This document shows, piece after piece, positions 20,217 through 28,115 of a stretch of 64,000 bases of DNA; the stretch's first letter is position 1; every line of letters starts with the position of its first letter. A program made the position numbers and the translations under genes. The notes under the pieces are model-generated. The model did no database searches and was not told the DNA's origin. It saw nothing but the letters and a program-made list of their open reading frames with translations. Source of the stretch: Bartonella henselae str. Houston-1. GTDB taxonomy: Bacteria; Pseudomonadota; Alphaproteobacteria; Rhizobiales; Rhizobiaceae. Location of the stretch: the NCBI RefSeq assembly GCF_000046705.1, contig NC_005956.1, positions 310,001 through 374,000 of the forward strand. The letters are read 5' to 3'.

Positions 20217-21605
20217 ATGCTGAATAAAGTGCTAACACATCTTGATGAGAATATAGAAAAGAGCCTTGAACGCCTTTTTTCTCTTTTACGTTTTCAATCA
20301 ATTTCTACAGACTTTGCTTATAAGGATGAGTGTCGTAAAGCTGCTGATTGGTTAGTGGAGGATTTGAAAAGCATAGGCTTTAAAGCCTCACGGCGCGATA
20401 CATCAGGGCATCCAATGGTTGTTGGTCATCATCCGGGACCTTCAGATGATTGTCTGCATGTATTGTTTTACGGACATTATGATGTTCAACCTGTTGATCC
20501 GTTGAATTTATGGGAAGATGACCCATTTACACCTTCTTTAAAAGAGAGAGAGGGAGAAAAAGTTATTTGTGCACGTGGAGCTTCAGATGACAAAGGACAG
20601 TTGATGACGTTTATTGAAGCGTGTCGTGCATTTAAGAAAGAAACAGGGCAACTTCCTGTTCGAGTTACTGTTTTATTTGAAGGTGAAGAAGAAAGCGGGT
20701 CTTCTTCCCTTGTTCCTTTTTTGAAAGCGAATAAAGATGAACTTAAGGCTGATTGCGCATTGGTTTGTGATACGTCGATGTGGGATGCCGATACACCGTC
20801 TGTTTCCGTTGCTCTTCGGGGAATTCTGGGAGAAGAGATTATCATCACAGCAGCTAATCGTGATTTGCACTCTGGTTATTTTGGGGGAGCAGCTGCCAAT
20901 CCCATTCGTATTTTAACTAAAGTGTTGGCAGGACTTCATGACGAAAATAATAGGGTAACACTTCCTGGCTTTTATGATGGAGTAGAAGAAACACCTCCAC
21001 ATATTTTGCAATCATGGAATGCATTGAATTGTACGGCTGAAAATTTTCTTGGTCCTATAGGGCTTTCGCTTCCTGCTGGTGAAAAAGGACGGAGCGTTTT
21101 AGAACTCGTGTGGGCGCGTCCTACAGCAGAAATTAATGGTATTAGTGGTGGTTATGAGGGAGAAGGGATAAAAACAGTTATTGCTTCTCAGGCAAGTGCA
21201 AAAGTATCATTTCGTTTAGTGCATAAGCAAGATCCAGAGAAAATACGTCAAGCCTTTCGTGATTATGTGTGCAGTCTTATTCCTGCTGACTGTAGTGTTG
21301 TATTTAAGGAGCATGGTGCTTCTCCAGCAATTCAGCTCCCCTATGATTCCCCTTTTATCAAAGCAGCAAAGGATGCTTTATCGCAAGAGTGGAACAACCC
21401 AGCTTTATTAACAGTCATGGGTGGTTCGATTCCCATTGTTGCAGACTTTCAGTCAATTCTTGATATGGAAACTCTTTTGGTTGGTTTTGCATTGGCTGAT
21501 GACCGTATTCATTCTCCCAATGAAAAATATAATCTAAAATCGTTTCATAAGGGGCAGCGGTCTTGGGCACGTATTCTTGCCACTTTAGCAAAAACAGGAG
21601 GATAG
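20217..21605 (+). CDS. M20-family metallopeptidase (dipeptidase/deacylase)
   Basis: A 462-residue zinc-dependent hydrolase of the M20 (ArgE/DapE/CPG2/CNDP-like) family. Metal ligands are visible in FYGHYDVQPVD and GASDDKGQ; the EGEEESGS segment holds the general-base Glu, and DTSMWDADTPS follows. A lid or dimerisation domain spans about residues 190-350 (ANRDLHSGYFGGAAANP carries the dimer-domain His). The exact substrate, dipeptide or N-acyl amino acid, cannot be told from sequence. The stop codon directly abuts the start of the next gene, and the AGGAGG for that gene lies inside its 3' end, so the two are co-translated. Confidence 0.87.
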   Translation: MLNKVLTHLDENIEKSLERLFSLLRFQSISTDFAYKDECRKAADWLVEDLKSIGFKASRRDTSGHPMVVGHHPGPSDDCLHVLFYGHYDVQPVDPLNLWEDDPFTPSLKEREGEKVICARGASDDKGQLMTFIEACRAFKKETGQLPVRVTVLFEGEEESGSSSLVPFLKANKDELKADCALVCDTSMWDADTPSVSVALRGILGEEIIITAANRDLHSGYFGGAAANPIRILTKVLAGLHDENNRVTLPGFYDGVEETPPHILQSWNALNCTAENFLGPIGLSLPAGEKGRSVLELVWARPTAEINGISGGYEGEGIKTVIASQASAKVSFRLVHKQDPEKIRQAFRDYVCSLIPADCSVVFKEHGASPAIQLPYDSPFIKAAKDALSQEWNNPALLTVMGGSIPIVADFQSILDMETLLVGFALADDRIHSPNEKYNLKSFHKGQRSWARILATLAKTGG

Positions 21606-22226
21606 ATGACGGAAATCCGTGTTCATCAAGGTGATTTACCAAATTTGGACAATTATAGAATCGATGCTGTTGCAGTTGATACTGAAACTTTGGGATTACA
21701 ACCACACCGTGATCGTTTGTGTGTTGTTCAGCTTTCTTCTGGAGATGGTACTGCTGACGTTATACAGATTGCTAAAGGACAGAAGAGTGCTCCCAATTTG
21801 GTCAGATTGCTTTCAGATAGGGATATCACTAAAATATTTCATTTTGGGCGTTTTGATCTTGCTATTTTAGCACATACATTTGGTGTTATGCCAGATGTCG
21901 TTTTTTGTACAAAGATTGCCTCAAAACTCACGCGTACTTACACGGATCGTCATGGATTGAAGGAAATTTGTGGTGAATTGCTGAATGTGAATATTTCTAA
22001 ACAGCAACAATCTTCAGATTGGGCAGCGGAAACTTTGTCACGCGCACAAATTGAATATGCTGCATCAGATGTTTTATATTTGCATCGTTTAAAAGATATA
22101 TTTGAAGAGCGCTTAAAACGTGAAGAGCGGGAAAGTGTTGCGAAGGCATGTTTTCAATTTTTGCCGATGAGAGCGAATCTTGATCTTTTGGGATGGTCAG
22201 AGATTGATATTTTTGCGCATAGCTAA
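21606..22226 (+). CDS. rnd: Ribonuclease D-type 3'-5' exonuclease (short form)
   Basis: A 206-residue DEDDy exonuclease. Exo I is AVDTETLGL, Exo II is FHFGRFDLAIL and Exo III is IEYAASDVLYL with the Tyr at the expected spacing. The two HRDC domains of E. coli RNase D are missing; short versions of this kind are common in alphaproteobacteria and the enzyme is expected to trim structured RNA 3' ends (inference). The gene starts immediately after the M20 gene, with AGGAGG just upstream, and ends before a strong terminator at 22267-22307. Confidence 0.85.
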   Translation: MTEIRVHQGDLPNLDNYRIDAVAVDTETLGLQPHRDRLCVVQLSSGDGTADVIQIAKGQKSAPNLVRLLSDRDITKIFHFGRFDLAILAHTFGVMPDVVFCTKIASKLTRTYTDRHGLKEICGELLNVNISKQQQSSDWAAETLSRAQIEYAASDVLYLHRLKDIFEERLKREERESVAKACFQFLPMRANLDLLGWSEIDIFAHS

Positions 22227-22266
22227 GTTTAAAAACCTGTTTTCAGACTTGAAATAGAGTAATCTA

Positions 22267-22307
22267 AAATGCAAATTTCTATTTTTATAAGCATTTGCAT
22301 TTTTTTC
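22267..22307 (+). terminator. Rho-independent terminator after rnd
   Basis: AAATGCAAAT pairs perfectly with ATTTGCATTT across a 16-base loop and runs into a T-tract. It ends the mutM/M20/rnd side of the region. Confidence 0.75.
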
Positions 22308-22744
22308 TTTTTTGTTTTGATTACTGCGTTTATGAAATCATCTTTATGGAGTGATTGCTCTTTCATGATTACACAATAAAAACGCGTTTATGAATGTGCG
22401 CTTTAGTATGTTTGTAGCAGTTTTTGTTTTTTTAAGATTAAGCAAAAAGAAACAGGTAGTTTTAGAGGGGCAGAAAATGTCATTAATAATATTACATGGG
22501 TTTTCTATCCTACGAATGCTGTCGAAATTACATTGGTCATACGGAAAAAATTTTTTTGCGCAAAAGATATGTTGCTAAACATCCGTTTAGTATTTTTACA
22601 TTTCATGATGCATTGTGTTTTTTTTGGTTACAAAAGCAGTAATTTCTGGTTGAAATGGCTTAAAAATTTCTATTTATTTTAAAATCAAAGTGCTAAAAAG
22701 GCTCTGTTTTTAGAGAGTTCTCCATTTTTATCTATAAGCGTATC
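22308..22744. other. Intergenic stretch ahead of the hbp array
   Basis: Holds a 62-codon frame from 22390 that starts MNVRFSMFVAVF but has no Shine-Dalgarno and no signal-peptide cut site; it could be a corrupted hbp-like 5' end but is not supported as a gene. Near 22700-22725, AGGCTCT followed by AGAGAGTTCT and T-runs resembles the terminators that end hbp units, hinting at a vanished copy. Confidence 0.35.
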
Positions 22745-22759
22745 ATTTTTTCTATGGAA
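22745..22759 (+). promoter_or_regulatory. Degenerate copy of the hbp upstream box
   Basis: ATTTTTTCTATGGAA resembles the 15-base box ATTTTTACTACAGAT found before each hbp gene and sits at nearly the same distance (74 bases) from its ATG. Several positions differ, so binding of the same regulator is uncertain. Confidence 0.45.
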
Positions 22760-22818
22760 ATTTGAAGTAGGGGTACTAATTAAAGTTCATTATGGATATT
22801 ACAAATGGAGATAGAATT

Positions 22819-23130
22819 ATGAATATGAAGTATTTTATTACAGCTTCTGCCACTTTTGTTTCGATTTCTGTGGCACAAGTGGCTACAGCTAGTGTTGTGG
22901 CTACTCAAAAGCTGGTAGAAGGAGTTTCTTCTTCTAGAAGTTTTCTTTCTGATGCATACAGGAGCAAATCTTTGGATAAAGTTTTACGAGCAGAGTTTGC
23001 TTGCCTTGATAATAACCAAGGGAAAGCGGTTGAGTTGGTAACTGTAGCCTCTTCGACTCAAAGAAGAGGTTCAAGGGGTGGGGGAAGACGAGGGCGTCCT
23101 CAATTTTCGCGAGGTCCTATGAGTTTTTAA
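22819..23130 (+). CDS. Small exported Arg/Gly-rich protein with Hbp-type signal peptide
   Basis: 103 residues from the ATG at 22819 (GGAGAT about 9 bases upstream; an in-frame ATG lies at 22792). The first 25 or so residues (MNMKYFITASATFVSISVAQ) closely resemble the Hbp signal peptides (compare MNIKWLITASAFTFVSVAQA in the next intact gene). After that there is no beta-barrel sequence. The C-terminus is strongly basic: RRGSRGGGRRGRP. One cysteine lies mid-protein. The upstream region also resembles those of the hbp genes, so the gene looks like an hbp promoter and leader joined to a different body. Function unknown. Confidence 0.6.
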   Translation: MNMKYFITASATFVSISVAQVATASVVATQKLVEGVSSSRSFLSDAYRSKSLDKVLRAEFACLDNNQGKAVELVTVASSTQRRGSRGGGRRGRPQFSRGPMSF

Positions 23131-24055
23131 TAAGCAAAGCAGTAATATCAGAAGGTATGATTTTACTCTTTCTAAGTGGTAATGTTTAGAGAAGGGTGCG
23201 TTTTTGCTCACTTAAGAGTTAGATCGCACGGTGTTTGTGGTGCAGATTTTAGGGTATGAATATACCGTTCATGTTAAGGGGCAAGTATTCCGATTTCGGT
23301 AAGGTGGTGAAGGTTATGATTATGTAGGTTAAAATTCGCTTGCTTTTTGAGAGTCAAAACTGTGGAGTTGGGCGGGTTGGTGATTTAAGAGTATTAAAGA
23401 GTTCTATTTTAAATATGTTTTTAATGTTTTATCTCAGGAGTATATTATAAATCATATTTTCTCAGAAGTCAGCGCGGGGTGTTTTTTGGGAAGGATTGAT
23501 GATTTTTTGAGAGGGGTGGGGTAGGATATATCTGCCTGCGTTTTTCCATTGAAGTGACAGCTTATATGCTTCAATTTTTCTATTCTGAGGGTGAATGTAG
23601 TTTCAGCACCTCTGAAGTACTAAAAGACTACAAAGTAAATGGTGCCTTATACAAGATTACGTAATCGCTCTAAAAAAGTTTCTTTAGAAGAGTGTAAGCC
23701 ACAAGAAAATAAAAGGATAAAATTTGTGCTTCAAAAAAATTAAGGGTGTAAAGAGCTTTATTTTTAAAGGAAATGTGCGAAAGTCAAGAGGGTAATGCTT
23801 TTCATCGAGTTTGTATAATGTTTTGTATCGTTTGCGGTGTTATTTAGGCATGGATGGCAGCTTTTAAGTGAAGGCAGTGGTATGTACAAGGTAAAGCTAG
23901 TGTGCATTTTACAATGCGTGGTAGAACTTATGTAGGATAGAGAGCGTTGTTGTTCAAATTTTGTAAGAATCATAAAGAACAGCATAAAATTGGACAAGGA
24001 GTTAATAACTCTCCTCTACGATAGTTTACAGATCCTCATTGATAACAGATTAAAC
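23131..24055. other. Decayed stretch inside the hbp array
   Basis: Apart from a recognisable hbp 3' remnant (23240-23330) the stretch has no supported gene. A 34-codon frame near 23641 (MVPYTRLRNRSKKVSLEE) has no detectable family. The sequence is G-rich in places around 23470-23530, without a clear structure. Confidence 0.4.
23240..23330 (+). pseudogene. Decayed hbp 3'-end remnant
   Basis: The bases from about 23250 to 23303 align by eye with the coding sequence for the conserved Hbp C-terminal strand (AEYRYSDFGK): ACCGTTCATG, then AAGTATTCCGATTTCGGTAAG. The following sequence is out of frame and the final TNDFRVGVAYKF strand is lost. A degenerate terminator (24056-24098) and box (24110-24124) follow farther right. 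Confidence 0.45.
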
Positions 24056-24098
24056 GACTTCTAGGCAGAAGTTCGGTAGGGGGTCTTTTTGTTTTTTT
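24056..24098 (+). terminator. Terminator-like hairpin before the first intact hbp
   Basis: GACTTCT can pair with GGGGGTC (with G:U pairs), followed by a long T-run. The position, just before the hbp box, matches the terminator-box order seen at 25238-25296 and 26223-26279. It probably ended a now-decayed upstream copy. Confidence 0.45.
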
Positions 24099-24109
24099 AT
24101 GGGTGTATC

Positions 24110-24124
24110 ATTTTTACTACAGAT
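24110..24124 (+). promoter_or_regulatory. Conserved hbp upstream box, copy 1
   Basis: ATTTTTACTACAGAT, 77 bases before the ATG at 24187. The same 15-mer is exact at 25282 and 26619 and degenerate at 26265 and 22745. It may correspond to the 'H-box' described for Bartonella hbp promoters (iron/heme control through Irr), but I cannot confirm the published consensus from memory. Confidence 0.65.
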
Positions 24125-24186
24125 ATCTATAGTTGTGGCTCTATATGAAATCGCGTGTTCAAATATTCAGCTATGGAGAGAAAATT

Positions 24187-25017
24187 ATGAATATAAAATG
24201 GTTAATAACGGCTTCTGCTTTCACTTTTGTTTCAGTGGCGCAGGCAGCAGATATTGTTGTTCCTCCCAGCCCTACACCCGTTGCACCAGTTATTGTTGCT
24301 CCAACTTTTTCATGGACAGGTTTTTACATTGGGGGGCAGATTGGTGGTTTTTCGAGTAAAACGAAGATGGATATTTTGAGTAAAGGAAAAACCATTCCTG
24401 TCAGTGATGACTTTTTGCCTAAACTATCTGGCTTCATGGGGGGGCTTTATGCCGGTTCTAATGTTGATCTCGGCAATGGCCTGATTCTAGGTGTTGATAC
24501 AGATATCATTTGGACTGATAAAGATGATACGAAGACAGTGCCACCATACGAAATTGCTGAAAATCACGTGAATTATGTTAATAAGATGCTGAAAGACGCT
24601 GGCATTAATATTGGTGATAATAAGCTTGAAGCTGGTAAATATACACGAGCGCTTGGTTTCACTTTTAAAGAAAAATGGGCTGGTGCTACGCGGGTACGGA
24701 TTGGTTTTGCTGCTGAGCGTATTATGCCTTATGTTGCTGGTGGTATCGCTTATACACAACTTCAAGATATCACGTCGATATCAATAACAAAAAAAGAGAC
24801 AGGGAAAGTAATAGCTTCTGGTAATTTGTCTGATGAAACAAAGACGCTTGTTGGTTACACCCTTGGTGCTGGTGTTGATTTGGCAATGACCAATAATGTC
24901 ATCGTTCGTGCGGAATACCGTTACTCGGATTTTGGTAAAAAGAAATTCTCAAACGATAAATATGAAACTTCCTATAAAACCAATGATTTCCGTGTTGGTG
25001 TCGCTTATAAATTTTAA
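24187..25017 (+). CDS. Hemin-binding outer-membrane protein (Hbp/Pap31 family), first intact copy
   Basis: A 276-residue outer-membrane beta-barrel. The start is set at the ATG at 24187 (GGAGAG 7 bases upstream), which gives the Hbp signal peptide MNIKWLITASAFTFVSVAQA with a cut before ADIVVP. The mature start has the Omp25/31-type motif FSWTGFYIGGQIGGFSSKT, then LSGFMGGLYAGSNVDLG, and it ends with RAEYRYSDFGKKKF and TNDFRVGVAYKF; the terminal Phe is the barrel-assembly signal. Hbp proteins bind heme at the Bartonella surface and vary with iron and oxygen supply (family knowledge). Which letter (HbpA-E) this is cannot be assigned. The central loop is about 60 residues and differs from the other copies. 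Confidence 0.88.
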   Translation: MNIKWLITASAFTFVSVAQAADIVVPPSPTPVAPVIVAPTFSWTGFYIGGQIGGFSSKTKMDILSKGKTIPVSDDFLPKLSGFMGGLYAGSNVDLGNGLILGVDTDIIWTDKDDTKTVPPYEIAENHVNYVNKMLKDAGINIGDNKLEAGKYTRALGFTFKEKWAGATRVRIGFAAERIMPYVAGGIAYTQLQDITSISITKKETGKVIASGNLSDETKTLVGYTLGAGVDLAMTNNVIVRAEYRYSDFGKKKFSNDKYETSYKTNDFRVGVAYKF

Positions 25018-25089
25018 TATATCGTAAGTTAAATTACTAAAAGATTTTTGGGGAGAGCATCTTTAGTATTTTTTGTGGCACTATTATCA

Positions 25090-25220
25090 CAGTTCCCATG
25101 TTATTGTGCAGGCAGAATATCATGAAGCTTAATTTTTTTAAGAAAATTTTGCAAAAGATAAACAGGAGTTTAGCTTTAAGATCAATGATTTATGCATGTG
25201 TATAACTTGCAAGTTTTCGT
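25090..25220 (+). pseudogene. Decayed hbp 3'-end copy between the first and second intact genes
   Basis: From about 25098 the sequence aligns with the 3' end of the intact genes: GTTATTGTGCAGGCAGAATA against the codons for LLRAEYR, AGTTTAGCTTTAAGATCAAT against SYKTND, and ATAACTTGCAAGTTTTCG against VAYKF. Indels and stops destroy the frame. The strong terminator at 25238-25270 follows at the distance expected for an hbp unit, so a whole unit was probably duplicated here and lost. Confidence 0.65.
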
Positions 25221-25237
25221 ATAAAACGAAATGACTA

Positions 25238-25270
25238 AGAGGTTCCGTTTGTAACGGGGCCTCTATTTTT
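25238..25270 (+). terminator. Rho-independent terminator of an hbp unit
   Basis: AGAGGTTCCG pairs with CGGGGCCTCT (10 bp with two G:U) and is followed by ATTTTTAT. It lies about 220 bp after the first intact hbp but directly after the decayed copy. Confidence 0.75.
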
Positions 25271-25281
25271 ATAACTGTGGT

Positions 25282-25296
25282 ATTTTTACTACAGAT
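25282..25296 (+). promoter_or_regulatory. Conserved hbp upstream box, copy 2
   Basis: An exact ATTTTTACTACAGAT, 69 bases before the ATG of the second intact hbp and 12 bases after the preceding terminator. The flanks (ACTGTGG before it) are also shared with the copy at 26619. Confidence 0.65.
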
Positions 25297-25350
25297 TTTC
25301 TTTGCGTAAGTGTTTACCATTACAGCATAAATAAATTAGGAGCAAAATTT

Positions 25351-26190
25351 ATGAATATAAAATCTTTAATGACGACTTCTGTTATCGCTTTGATTTCAGC
25401 TTCTGCAGCACAAGCTGCTGATGTTATCGTTCCTCATGAAGTAGCGCCAACAGTTATTAGTGCCCCTGCTTTTTCTTGGACAGGTTTCTATATTGGTGGT
25501 CAAGTTGGGAATTTTTCGAGTAAGGTTGAAATAACTGATCCGAATAAAAAAGATAAACTTTTCAGTAAAGATGATACACCTAAGCCTTCAGGCTTCATGG
25601 GTGGTATTTATGCAGGTTCCAACATGGATCTTGGAAATAATATGATTCTAGGAGTTGAAACCGATGCGGTTTGGGCTGACAGAGAAGACGCAAAAACCTC
25701 TTCTGCTGAAGCTATTGGACAGGATGAACTTGAAACATTTAGGGATTCCCTTAAAAAAGCTAATGCTGCTTTTGCTCAAGGTAAAACAAGTGATAATGTC
25801 GCGGCAGTGGATAAGCATACAGATAGTTTAGCTTTAAAGGAAAAATGGTCTGGTGCTACTCGCGTACGCATTGGTTTTACAGCCGCTGATCGCATTATGC
25901 CTTATGTTGCTGGTGGTGTTTCCTATGCACAGGTACAAGCTGTCAGTTCTACTAAGGTAACACAAGCAGCAGATGATGCAGAAATCGCTACTGCTCAATT
26001 GTTTGATAAAACAAAGACATTAGTTGGTTTCACTCTTGGCGGTGGTGTTGATTTTGCTATGACTGATAATGTTTTATTGCGCGCAGAATACCGTTACTCA
26101 GATTTCGGTAAAAAGAAATTTGAGAAGGAAGGAAGCGAATTTAGCTACAAAACCAATGATTTCCGTGTTGGTGTAGCGTACAAATTCTAA
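25351..26190 (+). CDS. Hemin-binding outer-membrane protein (Hbp/Pap31 family), second intact copy
   Basis: A 279-residue outer-membrane barrel protein with signal peptide MNIKSLMTTSVIALISASAA and a cut near AQA-ADVIVP. It has the shared blocks FSWTGFYIGGQVGNFSSKV, GFMGGIYAGSNMDLG, KWSGATRVRIGF, DRIMPYVAGGVSYAQ and the C-terminal SDFGKKKF and TNDFRVGVAYKF. The central loop (about residues 115-155) is Ala/Asp/Lys-rich and unlike those of its neighbours. An upstream box (25282) precedes it and its own terminator (26223) follows 33 bp after the stop, so it is a monocistronic unit. Predicted to bind heme at the cell surface, by family. Confidence 0.9.
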   Translation: MNIKSLMTTSVIALISASAAQAADVIVPHEVAPTVISAPAFSWTGFYIGGQVGNFSSKVEITDPNKKDKLFSKDDTPKPSGFMGGIYAGSNMDLGNNMILGVETDAVWADREDAKTSSAEAIGQDELETFRDSLKKANAAFAQGKTSDNVAAVDKHTDSLALKEKWSGATRVRIGFTAADRIMPYVAGGVSYAQVQAVSSTKVTQAADDAEIATAQLFDKTKTLVGFTLGGGVDFAMTDNVLLRAEYRYSDFGKKKFEKEGSEFSYKTNDFRVGVAYKF

Positions 26191-26222
26191 TTGATTGTGA
26201 ATTAACACAGATTTAAATTATA

Positions 26223-26255
26223 AGAGGCTCAGTTTTTGACTGGGCCTCTATTTAT
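26223..26255 (+). terminator. Rho-independent terminator of the second hbp gene
   Basis: AGAGGCTCAGT pairs with ACTGGGCCTCT (11 bp, one G:U) across a TTTTG loop, followed by ATTTATA. Confidence 0.8.
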
Positions 26256-26264
26256 AGCTATGTT

Positions 26265-26279
26265 ATTTTTACGACAAAT
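26265..26279 (+). promoter_or_regulatory. Degenerate hbp box ahead of a decayed copy
   Basis: ATTTTTACGACAAAT differs from the intact box at two positions. It follows the terminator at 26223 by 10 bases, the same spacing as in the other units, and precedes a decayed hbp copy. Confidence 0.55.
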
Positions 26280-26297
26280 CTTTTAAAGAAAAGTGTT

Positions 26298-26573
26298 ACA
26301 TGGATAATATGTATTGGCTTTATAGCTATGATTATTATAAAGCCTTATGTTACTGATGATATTATTTATATGTAGTTGTAAGCCTGTCCATTTGATTTCA
26401 ATAAAAATGATTTAGCAAATAAAATCTATAGCAGTTGTGCATATTCCTTATCTTATAAGAAAAAGAAGATAGATGGCTATATCCTTGATGGGGAATTTGA
26501 CCTTGCAATGATTGATAACATGATTTTGCATGTTGGTTTCGCTTACAAGTTTTCATTGAGTAGAAAAATATAA
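26298..26573 (+). pseudogene. Internally deleted hbp copy
   Basis: The 3' part reads in one frame as GYILDGEFDLAMIDNMIL joined directly to VGFAYKF and a short extra tail before TAA. Compared with the intact genes (GYTLGGGVDFAMTDNVLL ... VGVAYKF), the segment coding RAEYRYSDFGKKKF through TNDFR is deleted. The 5' part after ATGGATAATATG is full of stops and has lost the signal peptide. A degenerate box (26265) precedes it. Confidence 0.75.
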
Positions 26574-26618
26574 GCAGCCCTTTTTTTAACAAATCCTCTA
26601 TTTTTTTGTGACTGTGGC

Positions 26619-26633
26619 ATTTTTACTACAGAT
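26619..26633 (+). promoter_or_regulatory. Conserved hbp upstream box, copy 4
   Basis: An exact ATTTTTACTACAGAT, 69 bases before the ATG at 26688, preceded by ACTGTGG as in the copy at 25282. Confidence 0.65.
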
Positions 26634-26687
26634 ATTTTAAAGTTATCTCTCTATATATATATCGTTTTGGATATTTGGAGATATTTT

Positions 26688-27863
26688 ATGAATACGAAAC
26701 GTTTAATAACAGTATCTATTTGGGCTTTGATTGCAGCTTCAACAGCGCATGCAGCTGATGTGGGAATTCCTCGTCAATCAGTATTAGCTGCTTCGCCGGT
26801 TATTACAGCACCTACTTTTACGTGGACAGGTTTTTATGCAGGAATACAAGCGGGTGGTTTTTCGAGTAAAACTGATCTAAGTATTGTTGGTAAAGACAAA
26901 ACTGTACCATTAAGTAAAGATTTATCACCTAAACTTTCTGGTTTTGAAGGTGGTTTTTACGCAGGTTCTAATATTAATCTTGGCGATGACTTCATTTTTG
27001 GTGTCGATACAGATTTAACATTATCCGGTCAAAAACACACAAAGACAATTATTATAGGCGTAGACGATAATGCTGCAGTAGAAAATGCAGTAGCAAGATC
27101 TGGTAGATCAACGCGTTCAGCATCAGGGAATACATCAACAACAACACAGTCATCAGTCTCAGCGGTATCATCATCAGTAATAGAATCAGCATTAACATTA
27201 GCAAAACCGGCAGCTGCTAATACAGGTACTCATGCTCACGGTCACTCTGGTAGACAGGGTGGTGATGCGCATAGTACATATCATGGTGCTGGAAATGGAG
27301 CTTATCCACATAGTATGGGTGCTCATTCACATGTTGCTAATCCGCACGCTTCTAATCCGCATGGTACGCAGAATATGGCTGGACGCACTACACAAAGTAC
27401 AAAAGTTGCGGAGAAGAATGCTAGTGGTATATATGGTATAGAGCAGGTAAAGAAGGAGGCCTATGAACATGGTCTTAGTCAATATGGTAATGTTGAAACT
27501 TTAAGTCATACTTTAAAGCAGAATTGGGCAGGTGCTACACGGGTGCGTGTTGGTTTTTCTGTTGATCGCGTTATGCCTTATTTTGCTGGCGGCATTGCTT
27601 ATGCCCAGCTCCATGATACTATATCGATATCAATTAAGAAAAACGATGAGAGCGTTGTTACTTCTAAGAATTTAACCGATGAGAAAAAGACAATGATTGG
27701 TTATACTCTTGGTGGTGGTGTTGACTTTGCAATGACCGATAATGTTTTGCTTCGTGCGGAATATCGTTATTCGGACTTTGGTAAAAAGAAATTTGCAAAG
27801 GAAAAACTTGAAATTAACTATAAAACCAATGATTTCCGTGTTGGTGTCGCTTACAAATTCTAA
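26688..27863 (+). CDS. Hemin-binding outer-membrane protein with His-rich insert (Hbp/Pap31 family), third intact copy
   Basis: A 391-residue barrel protein; the start is at 26688 (GGAGAT upstream), with a TTG seven codons earlier unlikely. The signal peptide ends ...ASTAHA-ADVG. It shares FTWTGFYAGIQAGGFSSKT, LSGFEGGFYAGSNINLG, NWAGATRVRVGF and the terminal SDFGKKKF / TNDFRVGVAYKF with its neighbours. It is about 110 residues longer because of a central insert (about residues 120-250): first Ser/Thr-rich, then a Gly/His-rich stretch with many His (GTHAHGHSG, PHSMGAHSHVANPHASNPHG). This should be an extracellular loop and could bind heme or metal (inference). It has its own box and terminator. 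Confidence 0.88.
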   Translation: MNTKRLITVSIWALIAASTAHAADVGIPRQSVLAASPVITAPTFTWTGFYAGIQAGGFSSKTDLSIVGKDKTVPLSKDLSPKLSGFEGGFYAGSNINLGDDFIFGVDTDLTLSGQKHTKTIIIGVDDNAAVENAVARSGRSTRSASGNTSTTTQSSVSAVSSSVIESALTLAKPAAANTGTHAHGHSGRQGGDAHSTYHGAGNGAYPHSMGAHSHVANPHASNPHGTQNMAGRTTQSTKVAEKNASGIYGIEQVKKEAYEHGLSQYGNVETLSHTLKQNWAGATRVRVGFSVDRVMPYFAGGIAYAQLHDTISISIKKNDESVVTSKNLTDEKKTMIGYTLGGGVDFAMTDNVLLRAEYRYSDFGKKKFAKEKLEINYKTNDFRVGVAYKF

Positions 27864-27888
27864 TTTGTTTTGAGATTAAATTTTGAAG

Positions 27889-27920
27889 AGGCTCTGCCAG
27901 AGGTGGAGCCTTTATTTTTA
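27889..27920 (+). terminator. Rho-independent terminator of the third hbp gene
   Basis: AGGCTCTGCC pairs with GGTGGAGCCT (10 bp with two G:U) across AGA and is followed by TTATTTTTA. It is 25 bp after the stop codon. Confidence 0.75.
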
Positions 27921-28115
27921 AAGAGGATCATTTTAGGGTTTCCTTTCTTGATAGTTTCATGATAAAGCCCTTAAAATGTGATGATATATCTTCTTGATCG
28001 CTGCCTAATACGAATGATTGGCTCGGCTTTCCTCATAGATCAAAAAACCAGAGTTGCAGGGTTCAGGGAAGTTATGCAAAAATAAAATCGTAAAAGTAGA
28101 CAGGAATATTTCACA

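Noticed and set aside
27232..27441. A 69-codon frame inside the His-rich hbp gene
   Set aside because: A shadow of the repetitive coding sequence in another frame.
27921..28115. T-box or other leader riboswitch before ileS
   Set aside because: T-boxes belong mainly to Gram-positives and no matching structure or specifier loop is apparent.
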